A stretch of 64,000 bases of DNA from Ceratothoa steindachneri (lineage: Eukaryota > Arthropoda > Malacostraca > Isopoda > Cymothoidae). The stretch spans positions 68,870,160-68,934,159 of the forward strand of contig OZ018329.1 of assembly GCA_963969495.1 (NCBI GenBank). Direction: 5' to 3'. Shown here one piece after another: positions 21,140-31,989 of this stretch. How positions within the stretch are numbered: the stretch's first letter is position 1; each line of letters opens with the position of its first letter. The position numbers and the translations under genes were made by a program. The notes below the pieces were generated by a model that searched no databases, was not told where the DNA came from, and saw only the letters and a list, made by a program, of their open reading frames with translations.

Positions 21140-24100
21140 TAATATCTTCCATTTTACAATGGAATTGTCAAGGAGTTCTTCCAAAGTGGGAAGAACTCAA
21201 AATTCTTTTGACGACTATCCACCCCGCTGTTATTTGTCTCCAGGAGAATAAACTGGATATACGGCCCTTTCCGCCGATACCCGGTTTTCTCACTTTCAAC
21301 TCTATTGCTCCTGCTGGAAGCCCCTCTCATGGAGGCGTGTCAATCATGGTATCTTCATTCTACCATGTTTCTCCCATCTCCCTACATACTACCCTCCAAT
21401 CTGTTGCTGTGAGGGTTTTTCTTACTAAGCTTTTTACCGTTTGCTCTATTTACCTACCCCCTTGTTTATCATTGTCAAGATCCGACCTTTTAGAACTTAT
21501 AGACCAGGTGCCCTCCCCATTCTTATTACTAGGAGATTTTAACGCCCTCACCCATACTGGGGTGACATCACTCGAAATGCCAAAGGCAGTGTTTTAGTCT
21601 CTTTTATTATCTGACCTTCTTTGTGTTTTAAATACTGGCGATTTTACCTCTTATCATGTCCAGACGGACTCTTTTAGCTGTGTTGACCTGTCTGTTTGTT
21701 CCCCTGATTGCTTCACGGAATTTCGATGGTCAATTTTTGACGATCTCCATGGGAGTGACCACTTCCCTATTGTCTTGTCGGCCCTTCAAGTTAGCCCTCA
21801 TACAACCATGCCCCTTAAGTGGGACTTAGGTCATGCAGATTGGGAAGGTTTCCAAGAGGCGTCCTTCACAAATGCATCTTTGGGGACCTTCAATGGAGTG
21901 GACGCGGCAGTAAAATACTTTACATCGACTATCTACAATGCAGCAACACAGACCATCCCACGGAGGCGACCTGTCACGGGCCGCTCAACCGTGCCCTTGT
22001 GGACTTCGACGTGTGCAACAGCTATCAAAAATTACAAGTTAGCCCATGCCCGATTCCGAAAGAACCCAACTTTGTGCAACAAGGTCGACCGAAACCGAGC
22101 TCGTGCGCTTCGCCAAAGAACCCTTCGTCAACTCGCCGAAATTCATGGCGCAGATACGTTTCATCGATCTCCTCTATGACACCTACTGCTAAGATCTGGA
22201 AGAGGATTAATACGATCAGGGGCCGTTATGCTAATCATCATACCCCCACACTCAACTTAGACGGTTCGTTGTAGAATGACGGCCTGGCGGTCAGCCATGC
22301 TTTTGCTGACCATTTCCGCGCCGTCAGCAGTGTCAGCTGCTACGATAAGGCTTTTCAATCCTGCAAATCAAAGGAAGAATCTCATTCTCTCATCTTTACA
22401 ACAAAATCTAACCTTCCATATAACGCTCTATTCAGCATCTATGAGCTGCAAAGCGCTTTATCCCTTTGCAGATCTACTTCCCCTGGCCTTGATGAGATCC
22501 ATTTTGACATGATTCGGCACCTACATCAACACTCTACTCTCTTCCTGCTTGATTTGTACAACCTTATATGGGTGAAGGGTTTTTACCCGTCATCATGGCG
22601 CATTGGGATCATCCTTTCCTTTGTCAAACCGGGCAGGGACGGGTTGAATGCAGATCACTACCGCCCTATAGCTCTCACCAGCTGTTTGAGTAAGTTGCTG
22701 GAAAAAATGATATTGGAGCGCCTAAACTGGTTCCTAGAAGCCAATCACCTTCTCTTCCCATTTCAATGTGGCTTCCGCAAAGGTCATAGTACCCTTGACC
22801 TACTAGTACCTTTCGAGGGATCAGTCCGGAAAGCTTTCTCATTAAAGCACCGAGTCCTAGCCATATTTTTCGATATTGAGAAAGCCTACGACACAACATG
22901 GAGATACGGCATCTTTAAGCAGTTATACATCTGGGGGATGAGAGGCCTTTTTACCTTCACTTATTCAAAGTTTTTTAGCATCTCGATCCTTCAAGGTACG
23001 TGTTAGAGACGCATACTCTGACCTGCAACCCCAAGAGGAGGGAGTTCCTCAGGGCAGTGTTTTAAGTGTCTTATGCTTTATAATTGCCATCAATGATATT
23101 ATTTCGTCTCTCCCAGAAGGTGTATCGGCAACTCTGTTTGTCGATGATTTAGCACTATACTGTTCCTCACCTCGCCTTTCCTCAGCAGCGCGTCGGCTAC
23201 AACTGGCGGTCGATGCTGTATCCAAAAGAGCACAACTTAAGGGATTCCGCTTTTCCACGACCAAAACCAAAGCAATGTATTTCCACCGAGGCAGAGGGGT
23301 TCTTGTTCCGTCATCTATCTCTCTACAAAACAAAGATATAGAGTTTGTCTCCGAGTTTCGGCTCCTTGGCGTAACTCTCGATCCAAAGTTATCCTGGTTA
23401 CCACACCTACGCCGACTTCGAACAGGCTGTCTGCGGGCTCTAGACATTTTGAAAGTCCTCTCACACACTTCGTGGGGCAGTGACCAACAAACATTGTGGA
23501 CATTATACAGAGCCCTCGTTCAATCCAAACTGGATTATGGCTGTCAAATTTACTCATCGGCTTTCCCTTCAGCCCTTAAAATGCTGAACCCCATTCGAAA
23601 CCTTGGAGTTCGCCTTTCTAGTGGAGCCTTCCGTACTTCTTCTGTCAACAGCCTTTACTGCGAGAGTGGGGTACTCCTTTTGCCCTACCATAGACTTCAA
23701 ATCTGCATGCGATACCTCTGCCGAGTACAGCAAGCCCCTGTATCAGAGGTCTACAGATGCCTGTATGCTGCCGAATCAACGGCGGTATATGATAAGTTGC
23801 CATCTTTACCCCGCCCTTTGAACCTTCGCATAGGAGATCATTTCTCTAACCTGGGTGCTCCAAGGGTCCTTACCCTTCCATCCTTACTGAACCCTAGGTG
23901 GCGTGCTCCTCTTCCCACAGTATGTATCAACATGTGGAGCCTGGAGAAGTCTTCCATGGACCCTCGCATCATTAAAAGCCTGTTCTTAGAGCATTCGATC
24001 TCCCACAAACAATGCTGCCCACTATACACGGATGGCTCTAAGTCGGACGGTGGTGTGGGCGCCGCACCCATCTACCCAGGAGGAGAATTCCTAACTCTAT

Positions 24101-24846
24101 CTTTGCCACCAGCAGCATCCATTTTTACCGCTGAACTTTCAGCAATCCTTTTAGCCTTTAGACTCATCCAAATTTTACCTTTCAGTGATTTTGTCATTTT
24201 TTCCGACTCAAGGAGTGTCTTACAGTCAATTAGATCTTTTAATGCGTCCCAATCCCTGGTCACAGAAATTTGCAACTGGCTGATCCAAAATGCATCCCGA
24301 TATAGAATTATTTTTTGCTGGGTCCCTGGGCATGTGGGGGTCCTGGGCAACGAGAAGGCTGATCGGCTGGCCCGCTCAGCACATTCTGTGTCCCCTGAGA
24401 ACTCGGCTCTGCCTTTTAGGGACTACTTTCCTTCAATAAGAGAGTATATTTTTCAACTGTGGCAGAATGAATGGGATGACTGTTCATCATCCAAACTATA
24501 CAAAATAAAAAATTCTATTCGCTCTTGGCCCTCGAGTCGTCATAGAATGTGGTCGTTGGAGGTGGCCCTTTGCCGAGTTCGCATTGGCCACACGAGACTT
24601 ACTCACGGCCATCTTGTTTCGGGTGATGCCCATATCAGCCCTTGCTTTCATTTTTGCGGTGGGGACCAATCGCTTGCCCACCTTTTATTGGATTGTAGCC
24701 ATTTTACCATTCTCCGGTTGTCCTGTTTCCCGACCCTTTTAACTATCCCTCAACACACCCGTCTTCGATTCATATTGGCGGAGGAATCTTTTAACCCGTC
24801 GTTTTTTAAATTTTTGTCACAAAGTGGTCTCCTCCACCTTTTATAG
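21140..24846 (+). pseudogene. LINE-C ORF2: endonuclease, reverse transcriptase, RNase H
   Basis: Endonuclease: a C-L-Q-E-N-K motif (about 21230-21250), L-L-G-D-F-N-A (21529-21550) and H-G-S-D-H-F-P-I-V (about 21750-21775). RT: Y-R-P-I-A-L-T-S (22660-22685), C-G-F-R-K-G-H-S-T (22770-22795), F-F-D-I-E-K-A-Y-D (22868-22895), G-V-P-Q-G-S-V-L (23041-23064) and catalytic F-V-D-D (23140-23151). RNase H: Y-T-D-G-S (24025-24040), A-E-L-S-A-I (about 24133), S-D-S-R-S (about 24205) and G-H-V-G-V-L-G-N-E-K-A-D-R-L-A (24328-24372). A C-x3-C-x8-H-x4-C finger follows near 24645-24700, and the stop is TAG at 24844-24846. The final 600 codons are uninterrupted from about 23041. Upstream, a slipped T run near 22930-22980 and other breaks near 21600, 22180 and 22280 disrupt it. 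Confidence 0.88.
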
Positions 24847-24999
24847 ATGATATTTCTCGTTTCACCCTAGCGGCCATATAGAATCCACTTGTATTGGGCA
24901 GCAACCCACCGGTAACTTATCTTAAATCTTATTATTATTATTATCATTCCTATTATTTGTTATGTATTATTATTAGATCTATAATAATTATTATTACAG

Positions 25000-25185
25000 C
25001 TATCCCCCTCAACTTTTTTCTACCCCACTTTGTACAAAGAGGACTGTTCTTTCCTTGACAGAGTTCAGTCCCCTAGCCATCATGCCTTGGACTGCATACC
25101 ATCTTGGGATCACTTAGCACCAAGGTATAATAATAATAGCTGACCACTCACTTTACTCGTTAGTGGGCCCACATTAACTCACTCA
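25000..25185 (+). mobile_element. LINE-B copy, 5' UTR part 1 (left of a CR1 insertion)
   Basis: Matches 12617-12790, including the CTTGGGATCACTTAGCACC block, a short TAATAATA tract and a TTAGTGGGCCCAC segment. The match resumes at 26919 after the CR1 element, which shows clean insertion into this 5' UTR. Confidence 0.65.
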
Positions 25186-25227
25186 GATGCAGAAAATGCT
25201 AACCTTCTCAATGACTACTTCTCTTCA

Positions 25228-26820
25228 GTGTTTACTAAAGAGTGTGGTCCCACCCCCCAGCCCACGGATTCCTACTCGGGGGAAAAGCTGGAGGCAATGG
25301 ACTTCACCGAAGGAGAAATAAAGAAAAAGATCGCTGACCTAAAGACGAATAAGTCCCCTGGACCGGGCGGGTTTCTATCCAAGGTGTTGAAGGAACTGTG
25401 CGATGAAGTATCACGACATCTGTGCGCTATCTTTAACATGTAAATCCGGACCGGATGCGTTCCTAGAGACTGGCGTGAGGCGGAGGTTACTCCGATCTTC
25501 AAGAAAGGAGACCCCAGTCATCCGTCAAACTACCGACCTATCAGTCTGACTTACATAGTCGATAAACTCATGGAAAGCATCATGGTGGACAAAATGACGT
25601 CGTATTTAGAGTCAAACCTGCTACTGAGGAGTTCCCAGCACGGCTTCCGAAGGCAACGGTCATGCCTGACGAACCTTGTGGAATTCTTCCACTTCGTGTT
25701 CAGTGAGCACGATCGGGACAAGGTGGTGGATGTGGTGTACTTAGACTTTCAGAAAGCCTTTGATAAGGTACCACACCGCCGCCTTCTTCGGAAAGTGCGA
25801 GCGCTGGGCATAGACGGAAAAGTAGCCGGCTGGATCGAGAACTGGCTAAGTGGCAGACGGCAACGGGTGGTGGTGAATGGACAGGCTTCTGAGTGGGTGC
25901 CCGTTACTAGCGGGGTGCCTCAAGGTTCTGTCCTGGGACCACTACTATTCATCATCTACGTCAACGACATGGACGGTGACATGGTTGCCAAGATTTCCAA
26001 ATTTGCCGACGATACCAAGCTTGGTATGAACGTTGCAAATGATGGAAATACTGCCCGCTTGCAGGAAGATCTTGGGAAGATTGGCGAGTAGTCGGACACG
26101 TGGCAAATGCCTTTTAACGTGGGGAAATACAAAGTAATGCATATCGGTCACAGAAACCCCCAATCTCAGTATATCCTTAAGGGCACTGCTCTTGAATCGA
26201 GTGACACTGAGAAGGACTTGGGTGTAACTATCACTAGCAACCTCAAGTTCTCGGAACAGTGCATAGAGGCAGAGAAGAAAGCCCAAAGGATGTTAGGCTA
26301 CATAAAGCGCCAGTTTGGATACCGTAACAAGGAGATAGTACTTTGTCTGTACAACTCCCTCGTTCGGCCGCACCTGGAGTATGCCGTACAATTTTGGAGT
26401 CCTTCGTTTCGAAAGGACATTGCAAGGTTGGAACGCGTACAAGCTAGGGCAACCGAACTGATTCCCTCCATCCGACATAAAAGTTATGAGGATAGACTAA
26501 GGTAATTAGATCTGTTCTCGCTGGAAACCCGTAGACTGCGTGGTCAGCTCATCGAAGTTTTCCAAATACTTCGAGTGTTCGACAATGTTGACTACCGGGA
26601 TATTTTCACACTGAGTGAGAACAGAACGCGCAATCACGGCTTCAAACTTGAACTGAAGCGTTACAACCGCAATCTGTGTGGAAATTATTTCACCTACAGT
26701 ATCTGCGGTAAGTGGAACGCACTTCCGTTGGAAGTTGTCAACAGTGAATCTGTTGACCAGTTCAAGTCAAGACTAGACAAAGTCTTGAAAAGTGGCCGTT
26801 TAGGGACGCAAAACAATTGA
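25228..26820 (+). pseudogene. CR1-like reverse transcriptase, 5'-truncated, with nonsense codons
   Basis: RT motifs in one main frame set: S-P-G-P-G-G (25350-25368), N-Y-R-P-I-S-L-T (25528-25553), [10 protein letters not shown] (25735-25763), [13 protein letters not shown] (25912-25950) and intact F-A-D-D (26002-26013). In-frame stops at 25441-25443, 26089-26091 (Trp to TAG) and 26503-26505 (Glu to TAA) show decay by point mutation rather than by indels. The C-terminal W-N-A-L-P motif (26710-26730) is present. The endonuclease is absent because of 5' truncation. Confidence 0.88.
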
Positions 26821-26853
26821 GCAGTCATGTGCCCGCTCGATTGCTAGTCCAAA

Positions 26854-26894
26854 GGTACCCTCTTTGAATGGACCGTAAGGTCTCCTAGGGTACT
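26854..26894 (+). other. 3'-terminal hairpin of CR1-like element
   Basis: Outer arms GGTACCCT and AGGGTACT, inner stem GGACC-GTAA-GGTCT; followed by TTCTTTCCTTGTAAC at the end of the element. Confidence 0.75.
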
Positions 26895-26918
26895 TTCTTT
26901 CCTTGTAACTTCTCTTTA

Positions 26919-28250
26919 TTACATATCTGCCTATCCCCTTCCAAATTTGCTTTTTTTATCCACTCTAGTTCTGGCTGCCTGGAGTACTTTCGTCTTCTTA
27001 TGGGTCCGTGGCACTATACCGTGAGGTCACTACCTGCTACGAGGGCCGAAAGCCCACTAGCTAAGGCAAGTATTAGGCACAGGGTGTGTTGCCACATTGA
27101 TCCTGCACACCTTCTTACAGTACACGTATAAGATAGCTAGGCCAGCAGCATCCTTTATGGTTAAAACTAAGAACAATTTTGCCTGAATGGCGGGCGGGGT
27201 TGTCAACTCCCATTTTAGCTGGATCCGTAGACTGACTGTGTAAAAGATCACATTCTAGAATTTTATGATCGTATGTAGACTTTTCTCTTATTCTCCCAAG
27301 GCATTGGGAGGTTATAGTATATACTTTTCTCTCCCAAATATATGGGTGCGGTGTTTTTCCTTCAACATCTTTGTAGGTGCCCAAGGTCTATTCCATCTTT
27401 CCACCAGCAGCAATCCTCTTATTCCTATCACAAAGGACTGCCACAGAGAAGACAGACGGCCCAAAATCGACCAGTTCGATAGGACCACCCCCCCCCATAG
27501 GGAAACACGGGAGAACAAGGCCCTTTGGTCCGTGTCCCCTGCATTGCGAATTTGCAGGGGGCTGGCGTGCCCCCCCCTCCCCACTCTTTCCCTAAAACTA
27601 CCCCAAGATAACACACGACACTTCGATTAGGATCCGTGATGCTTGGGGAGGGGGAGGAGCCACATGATGCTTCCTTGGGATGGTCATGATCTCGGACGTG
27701 ACCCAGCCACAAATGGTTTGCTCTTCCACGGGGTCGAACTCTGGCTTCGTGCTAAACACCGAACCTGAGTCCGCCCCTGTACAACCTCCGCAGGTGGCGC
27801 GAGGACTCACGAGGAGAGTCCTCCTCCCCGCATGAAGGCATTCGTCCCTCTGCCGCTTCGGCTATACGAATCGCTCGTGCAGACATGCAAAGTCGCGTTT
27901 ACCGTAAGAGTCTTACGTCATACACGATAAGTCCATATCATGTATGGCCAAGTTTGTCAATTGTGGAGATACGCACTCTTTCCTCGTATCTCCTGGAGAA
28001 GGAAATCCTGCTTGTTCAGGCTACGGGTCATCTCTCCTTTCGCGAGGCTAAGAGCTTGGTCCTGGCGCACCAGACCTGGAAAGAACCTCTTGCGCTTCAA
28101 TGTTGAAAATGGCACCCTCTGCACCCATTCGGAGCCCTTCTACGGGTTCTATCCATCGTGGGCTCCTATGATAGAGCTGGTGACAGAAAAGAATCAAAAC
28201 CAGGGCTTCCCTTCCCTACCCCAGTGTGACCGATATCAGTAAGGCAAAAC
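26919..28250 (+). mobile_element. LINE-B copy, 5' UTR part 2 and gag fragment, 3'-truncated
   Basis: The match to 12795-14500 resumes with TTCTCTTTATTACA. Shared landmarks include TACCTGCT, AAGTATTAGG and GCATCCTTTATGGTTAAA. Gag text near 27830-28110 includes a diverged G-Y-T-N-R-S-C knuckle and the L-S-F-R-E-A-K segment (28035-28060). The copy ends near 28250 without RT. Confidence 0.6.
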
Positions 28251-28740
28251 GGCTGCGATCCTAAACTGAGTAGTTAGACTCGCAGTAGGCAACAGTCCTG
28301 AAGAGGGCTCTTAATTTCAATAATAGTTCTGCTTTTTGGTGTGCTTTGGAATGAATAGTTTAAAAGATGTTTTGCTTTTCTTAGCAATAATATAGTCATG
28401 AGAGTTTTATGATTTTTATCTAGAATTAAGTAAAAAATAACATTTGTATACCAAAAAGGAAGCAAATTTAGCTTTGCACTCATCAGCTTGCATTTCCAGA
28501 ATCTAGGAAAATGCGACAAAATATCTAAGACGCATTCACGTAACTATTATTATGCTCTGAAGCTTAAATAAATTTTTAGGTTATATTTAAATACTGGTTC
28601 TGAGAAAGAAAGCAGCTAAATAGCAATATTTCTGGGATTCTGGCCGGCCCACCATAATCACCCTTCATATCTTTCAGGTTAGTAGCCCTGAGGCAGTGCT
28701 TTGATAAGTGTGGTCTATTGTTCATTCATTTTTTTTAAGT
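28251..28740. other. Intron sequence without recognisable feature
   Basis: AT-rich sequence; nothing recognised. Confidence 0.3.
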
Positions 28741-28744
28741 GCTA

Positions 28745-28990
28745 ACCCCCTTTTAAACAAAATGGATGCAAATGAAGTTAGGAGAAAATGCGATTGCATA
28801 CTGAAAAATTATTAAAAGGAAGTTCAGTGCGATGACTTATAATGAAAGAGAAACTCTTATTAAAACAGGTAGGCCTACACCAAGACTAGATGTCATCCAA
28901 AACAGTGTTGCACTCGCATCACAATGTAGGCCAATATGATAGAACATTTTGGCTAGCTGGTTGTGCATACTTACAGCAGCTATTTTAAAA
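28745..28990 (+). pseudogene. hAT/ZMYM-like protein fragment (TTF-type zinc-finger region)
   Basis: A short frame set reads M-T-Y-N-E-R-E-T-L-I-K-T-G-R-P-T-P-R-L (28831-28890), then, after a shift, Y-D-R-T-F-W-L-A-G-C (about 28938-28967). This resembles the region before and inside the TTF-type finger of ZMYM1/5-like hAT transposases, where G-R-P-T-P is followed by a W-L-x-G-C motif. Only about 80 residues remain, with at least one frame break. It is not obviously the same copy as the remnant at 61.8-64 kb. Confidence 0.4.
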
Positions 28991-29121
28991 TTTAAATAAA
29001 GTTTAAAAAAAAAACATTTAAATAGAATAGCATATAATTTTATAGCTATTTTTAATGAACAACATATTTACTTCAATTAACATTTATTTTTGTAACACTT
29101 GAATTGCTTCCTCATCTTCAA

Positions 29122-29626
29122 AAGTCATGCACGCCACTGGATAGGAGGTATACTGTTATTTCTGCGTACATAACACTGTCAGTCAACTTCGACTTGGGGG
29201 ACGGAGCCGCGTCGTGGCACGGTTGCCGTGGGTCTTTCTACTGCTCGGAGATTTGAACGGTAGACACCCCCTCTGAGAGACTACTTGATCAATCCAAGGG
29301 ATCATCTCTTCTCTCATTTGCCAACGTCTCTCACTCCATCCGCGGCCGATCTCGTCGGTGCCTATGCGACGAAGGACGCGTGATACCCTAAGCCATTTGG
29401 CTTTAGATGTAGGAAACTCCTTCGAGAGCTATGTATAGCTCACGGGGTGGTGGCGTGTCTTTTTATGCCCACGACGCAGCTTGGCGGGTACCACCTTTGA
29501 TTATTTGTCGCCACGTCTCTGCTCCCAAAGCTTCCACCACAGCGCTGGGAGTATTAACGTGTAACCCTGGATCAGAGCCAGTGTACACCGATGGCTTCAA
29601 ACTCCATGAGGGGTACCCTGTTTAGC
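29122..29626 (+). mobile_element. LINE-B deletion derivative: endonuclease joined to RNase H
   Basis: Endonuclease text (D-R-R-Y-T-V-I-S-A-Y-I, 29135-29170; the G-D-x-N region 29240-29270) is followed with no RT by the RNase H lead-in and its P-V-Y-T-D-G motif (29579-29597). More than 1.5 kb of RT is missing. The copy then abuts repeat R1. Confidence 0.6.
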
Positions 29627-29833
29627 CTGTTACACTTGGCACCCGGAGGAGCCGTACATTCTTCCTCCCTGAGTACAAATTAGGGATGCTCTGTCACTGG
29701 TTTGGCACAAACTCTCTGATGGGCCCTGGGAAAGTTGTTGGTGCCCCCCCCCCCTCTCCTCCTCAGCCCTGATCTATATTTATTTATTAGTACTAGTATT
29801 ATTGGTATTAGTTATTATAAATTATTTTTTTAT
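29627..29833 (+). repeat. Interspersed short repeat R1, copy 3
   Basis: CCTGTTACACTTGGCACCCGG start, an AAATTAGGGATGCTCTGTCAC core and an ATT/TTA-rich tail, matching 18688-18862. Confidence 0.6.
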
Positions 29834-30299
29834 TATTAGATCAGCCAGGAAGGCCAACTTCATTCAGCAGGACAAGAAATTGTTGCTAATAGAAGTGGAG
29901 GAGTCTGCTATCAAACATGTGATGCACGAGACATCAGGTTCAAGTCCTCTGTGATGAAGAGAGGGCAGTTCATGTGAAACAAGACTCAGGAGCGTCATGT
30001 GATCCTGTCGATCTGTGACCTCCTAGCTCTCGATTCGAACTACTACATCTCGCTCTTTGTTGAAGAAGAGGGAGAGACACCAACCAGCGGAAACACAGTA
30101 CCAAGGGCTCATTGAAGGCTGACATTGTGGATGTTATGGCCAACATGAATGAGAAGCACCTAATCAGATGACTAGTCACTTCCGAGGCCACTTCCAAACC
30201 GAAGGCGCTTTTATTGAATAGCCTCTTTTTGTGCAGGAATGTCTACCAAATTCTATAAACAAAAAAATTTCTACTGAATATCTTTTTCCTCAAATTATA
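29834..30299. other. Unassigned intron sequence
   Basis: No feature recognised. The sequence is less AT-rich than its surroundings and might be an old element or duplicated exon, but no motif supports this. Confidence 0.25.
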
Positions 30300-30640
30300 C
30301 TTTTGTTGCCAAATACATGGCGTACCCTGTATTCAAACCACTATCTCCTTCGTATTTGACCCCAGTGCTTGTCTTCCTACAATTACTTTTGGCACCATCT
30401 AACAGTTTACTATTCCACTCCATACTTTCTTAGATCCTGTGATCATATGCTTTATCTATATCCATTGTCTCTGCATATATCTAACATTGCTTATTCCCTG
30501 CTTTATCAGTCGGCTCCCTCAAAGCAACTCAGCCCTTACTCACACTGAACCACCTTACTTATTCCATCTTTTTGCACACTTCCCTCAGAATGTTTCCTTA
30601 CACCTGCCCCCGTAACACACATCGATTCGATGTTTGTAGT
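30300..30640 (-). mobile_element. RTE-like RT fragment
   Basis: The minus strand reads M-D-I-D-K-A-Y-D at about 30445-30470, matching the A-F-M-D-L-E-K-A-Y-D motif of RTE RTs. Weaker similarity upstream and downstream is interrupted by stops. Confidence 0.4.
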
Positions 30641-30717
30641 CTAGGTATAAGTGGGGTGGGGGGCGCTTAGTCATTATGGAGCCTTGTTATGATAAATTAA
30701 TGGTAGTTATTTTTTAG

Positions 30718-30855
30718 TATAAAGTAAATGATGCGGCATCTTCTGAATTACTTGGCTACTTCTTCCTTGACCTTCATCCGCGGGAAGGTAAATTTGGCCA
30801 CGTAGCTGTTTTCCCTCTTCAGCCATCCTGCTTGAATGCTGAAGGAGATAGGCAG
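30718..30855 (+). CDS. THOP1: Thimet oligopeptidase-like, internal exon c (46 codons)
   Basis: This exon is bounded by a TTTTTAG acceptor and GTAAGG donor. It encodes the very conserved L-D-x-x-P-R-E-G-K-x-G-H block followed by a L-Q-P-x-C motif, exactly the section expected between the A-W-H exon and the N-F-T exon. There is no in-frame ATG near its start and it is short, so simple ORF scanning would miss it. The roughly 13.2-kb intron before it contains a full LINE-C element, a CR1 copy and pieces of LINE-B. Confidence 0.9.
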
Positions 30856-31530
30856 GTAAGGCACCACTGATGAACTCTGCTATGGCTTCACCTAGTGGAA
30901 AGTTTCCTAGATGCTCTAAGCTAAGCTAAATTAAGTGTGGTTAGTCGCTCGATGGTGTTTGAAAACCACTTCTGCACACACTGGAAAATGAATCTTCCTG
31001 ATCTTTTTAACTTTGAAGTTTGTTTTGGTTTGCTTTTGTTATATATATATATATATATATAATTGTTGATAGCGTGTTGGGTCCCTGAGTGTAGCAGGCC
31101 TACCCTGGAGCTCATAAGTTTGCCCCCCCGTTTTTTTATGTTTTTTTTCCTGTTTATAGTAAATAATTTTAAAATCATTAAACCTTGGATTTTTGCCGTT
31201 GTCAGGTGAACCCTATACAAATAAAAACGAATATATGTCCTCTGCCTGACAATGGTCACTGCAGAACATGGTGCTCTTTCCTTAAAACTCAGGGGAGGGG
31301 TCTATGTTTATATTCCAGACTGCTCTTTCATGCAGTAATCTCTATGCAACCATCATTTGATAAGATGCGGATAGAATATAGATCTGTCCTTTTAGAATGT
31401 AGTGGGAGGGTTGTTTTAATTCACAGTTCTTCAATATTAACTGCTTTTCGTTTATGACACTTTTCTGGTTGAATCCTTTAAAAGATTATGCAACAGTTTC
31501 ATTCAACTAATACCCCTCGTCTCATTCCAG
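30856..31530. other. Intron with short (TA)n tract at 31041-31061
   Basis: The short intron between exons c and d. It contains a 20-bp TA repeat and T-rich runs; no element was identified. Confidence 0.6.
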
Positions 31531-31605
31531 CCCGCCATCTGTGCCATGATGGGCAATTTCACGAGGCCCACCAAGGAGAAACCCGCCCTTCTCGACCATT
31601 CAGAG
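31531..31605 (+). CDS. THOP1: Thimet oligopeptidase-like, internal exon d (25 codons)
   Basis: A 75-bp micro-exon between an ATTCCAG acceptor and a GTTCGT donor. It encodes the N-F-T-x-P motif and the L-L-x-H-x-E segment that in the family leads directly into the V-E-T-Y-F-H-E-F-G-H zinc helix, which begins the next exon. Phase 0 on both sides. The donor departs from the GTAAGT consensus, so its usage is less certain than that of its neighbours, but the protein match fixes the boundary. Confidence 0.88.
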
Positions 31606-31989
31606 GTTCGTTTTTTCAGTAGCGCCTTTCGTGCCTTATTCATTTGTGATTATAAGCGCGACCTGCAATCCACACTTGTCATAGGAACTGTTCCAAAATC
31701 TCTCTTCTTGAATACTGTTTACCATTTGTTTTAAAAACAAAGATGGATAATCTAACGATAAAGTTATTCCTAAGAAGGGAATCATTTATAAACACGTGAA
31801 AATCAACGGTGGCATCTTGACCCTTTTTTTTAAGACTTGCATACTGACAACGTTTCAGTTAGGGAAAGTGGAACTAGTATATTTATAGCCAGAGTATCGA
31901 AAAGAAAGTGGTACAGATGAGTAAGGAACCTGTTCTCATAAACCTGCTTCCGTCCCACAAGGAAGGAGGACCCCTTGCAGGTGAAGAGG
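31606..31989. other. Intron sequence without recognisable feature
   Basis: AT-rich; nothing recognised before the RTE remnants. Confidence 0.3.

Larger units (their letters stand above)
18865..24998 (+). mobile_element. LINE-C, near full-length I-superfamily retrotransposon
   Basis: About 6.1 kb: a GC-rich 5' UTR (to about 19360), gag-like ORF1, ORF2 with endonuclease, RT and RNase H, then a 3' region ending in an ATT-rich tail (about 24928-24998). The element lies within the 13-kb intron of the peptidase gene, in the same orientation. Exact ends were not fixed by target duplications. Confidence 0.85.
25186..26918 (+). mobile_element. LINE-A (CR1-like) copy, 5'-truncated
   Basis: Starts in the endonuclease-RT linker and runs through RT to the 3' hairpin (26854-26894) and the CTTTCCTTGTAAC end. 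It lies inside the LINE-B 5' UTR. It is a close sister of the minus-strand copy at 4.4-7.3 kb. Confidence 0.88.

Noticed and set aside
30910..30932. CTAAGCTAAGCTAA resembling the complement of the 248-bp insert's start
   Set aside because: Similarity is limited to about 15 low-complexity bases and does not extend.
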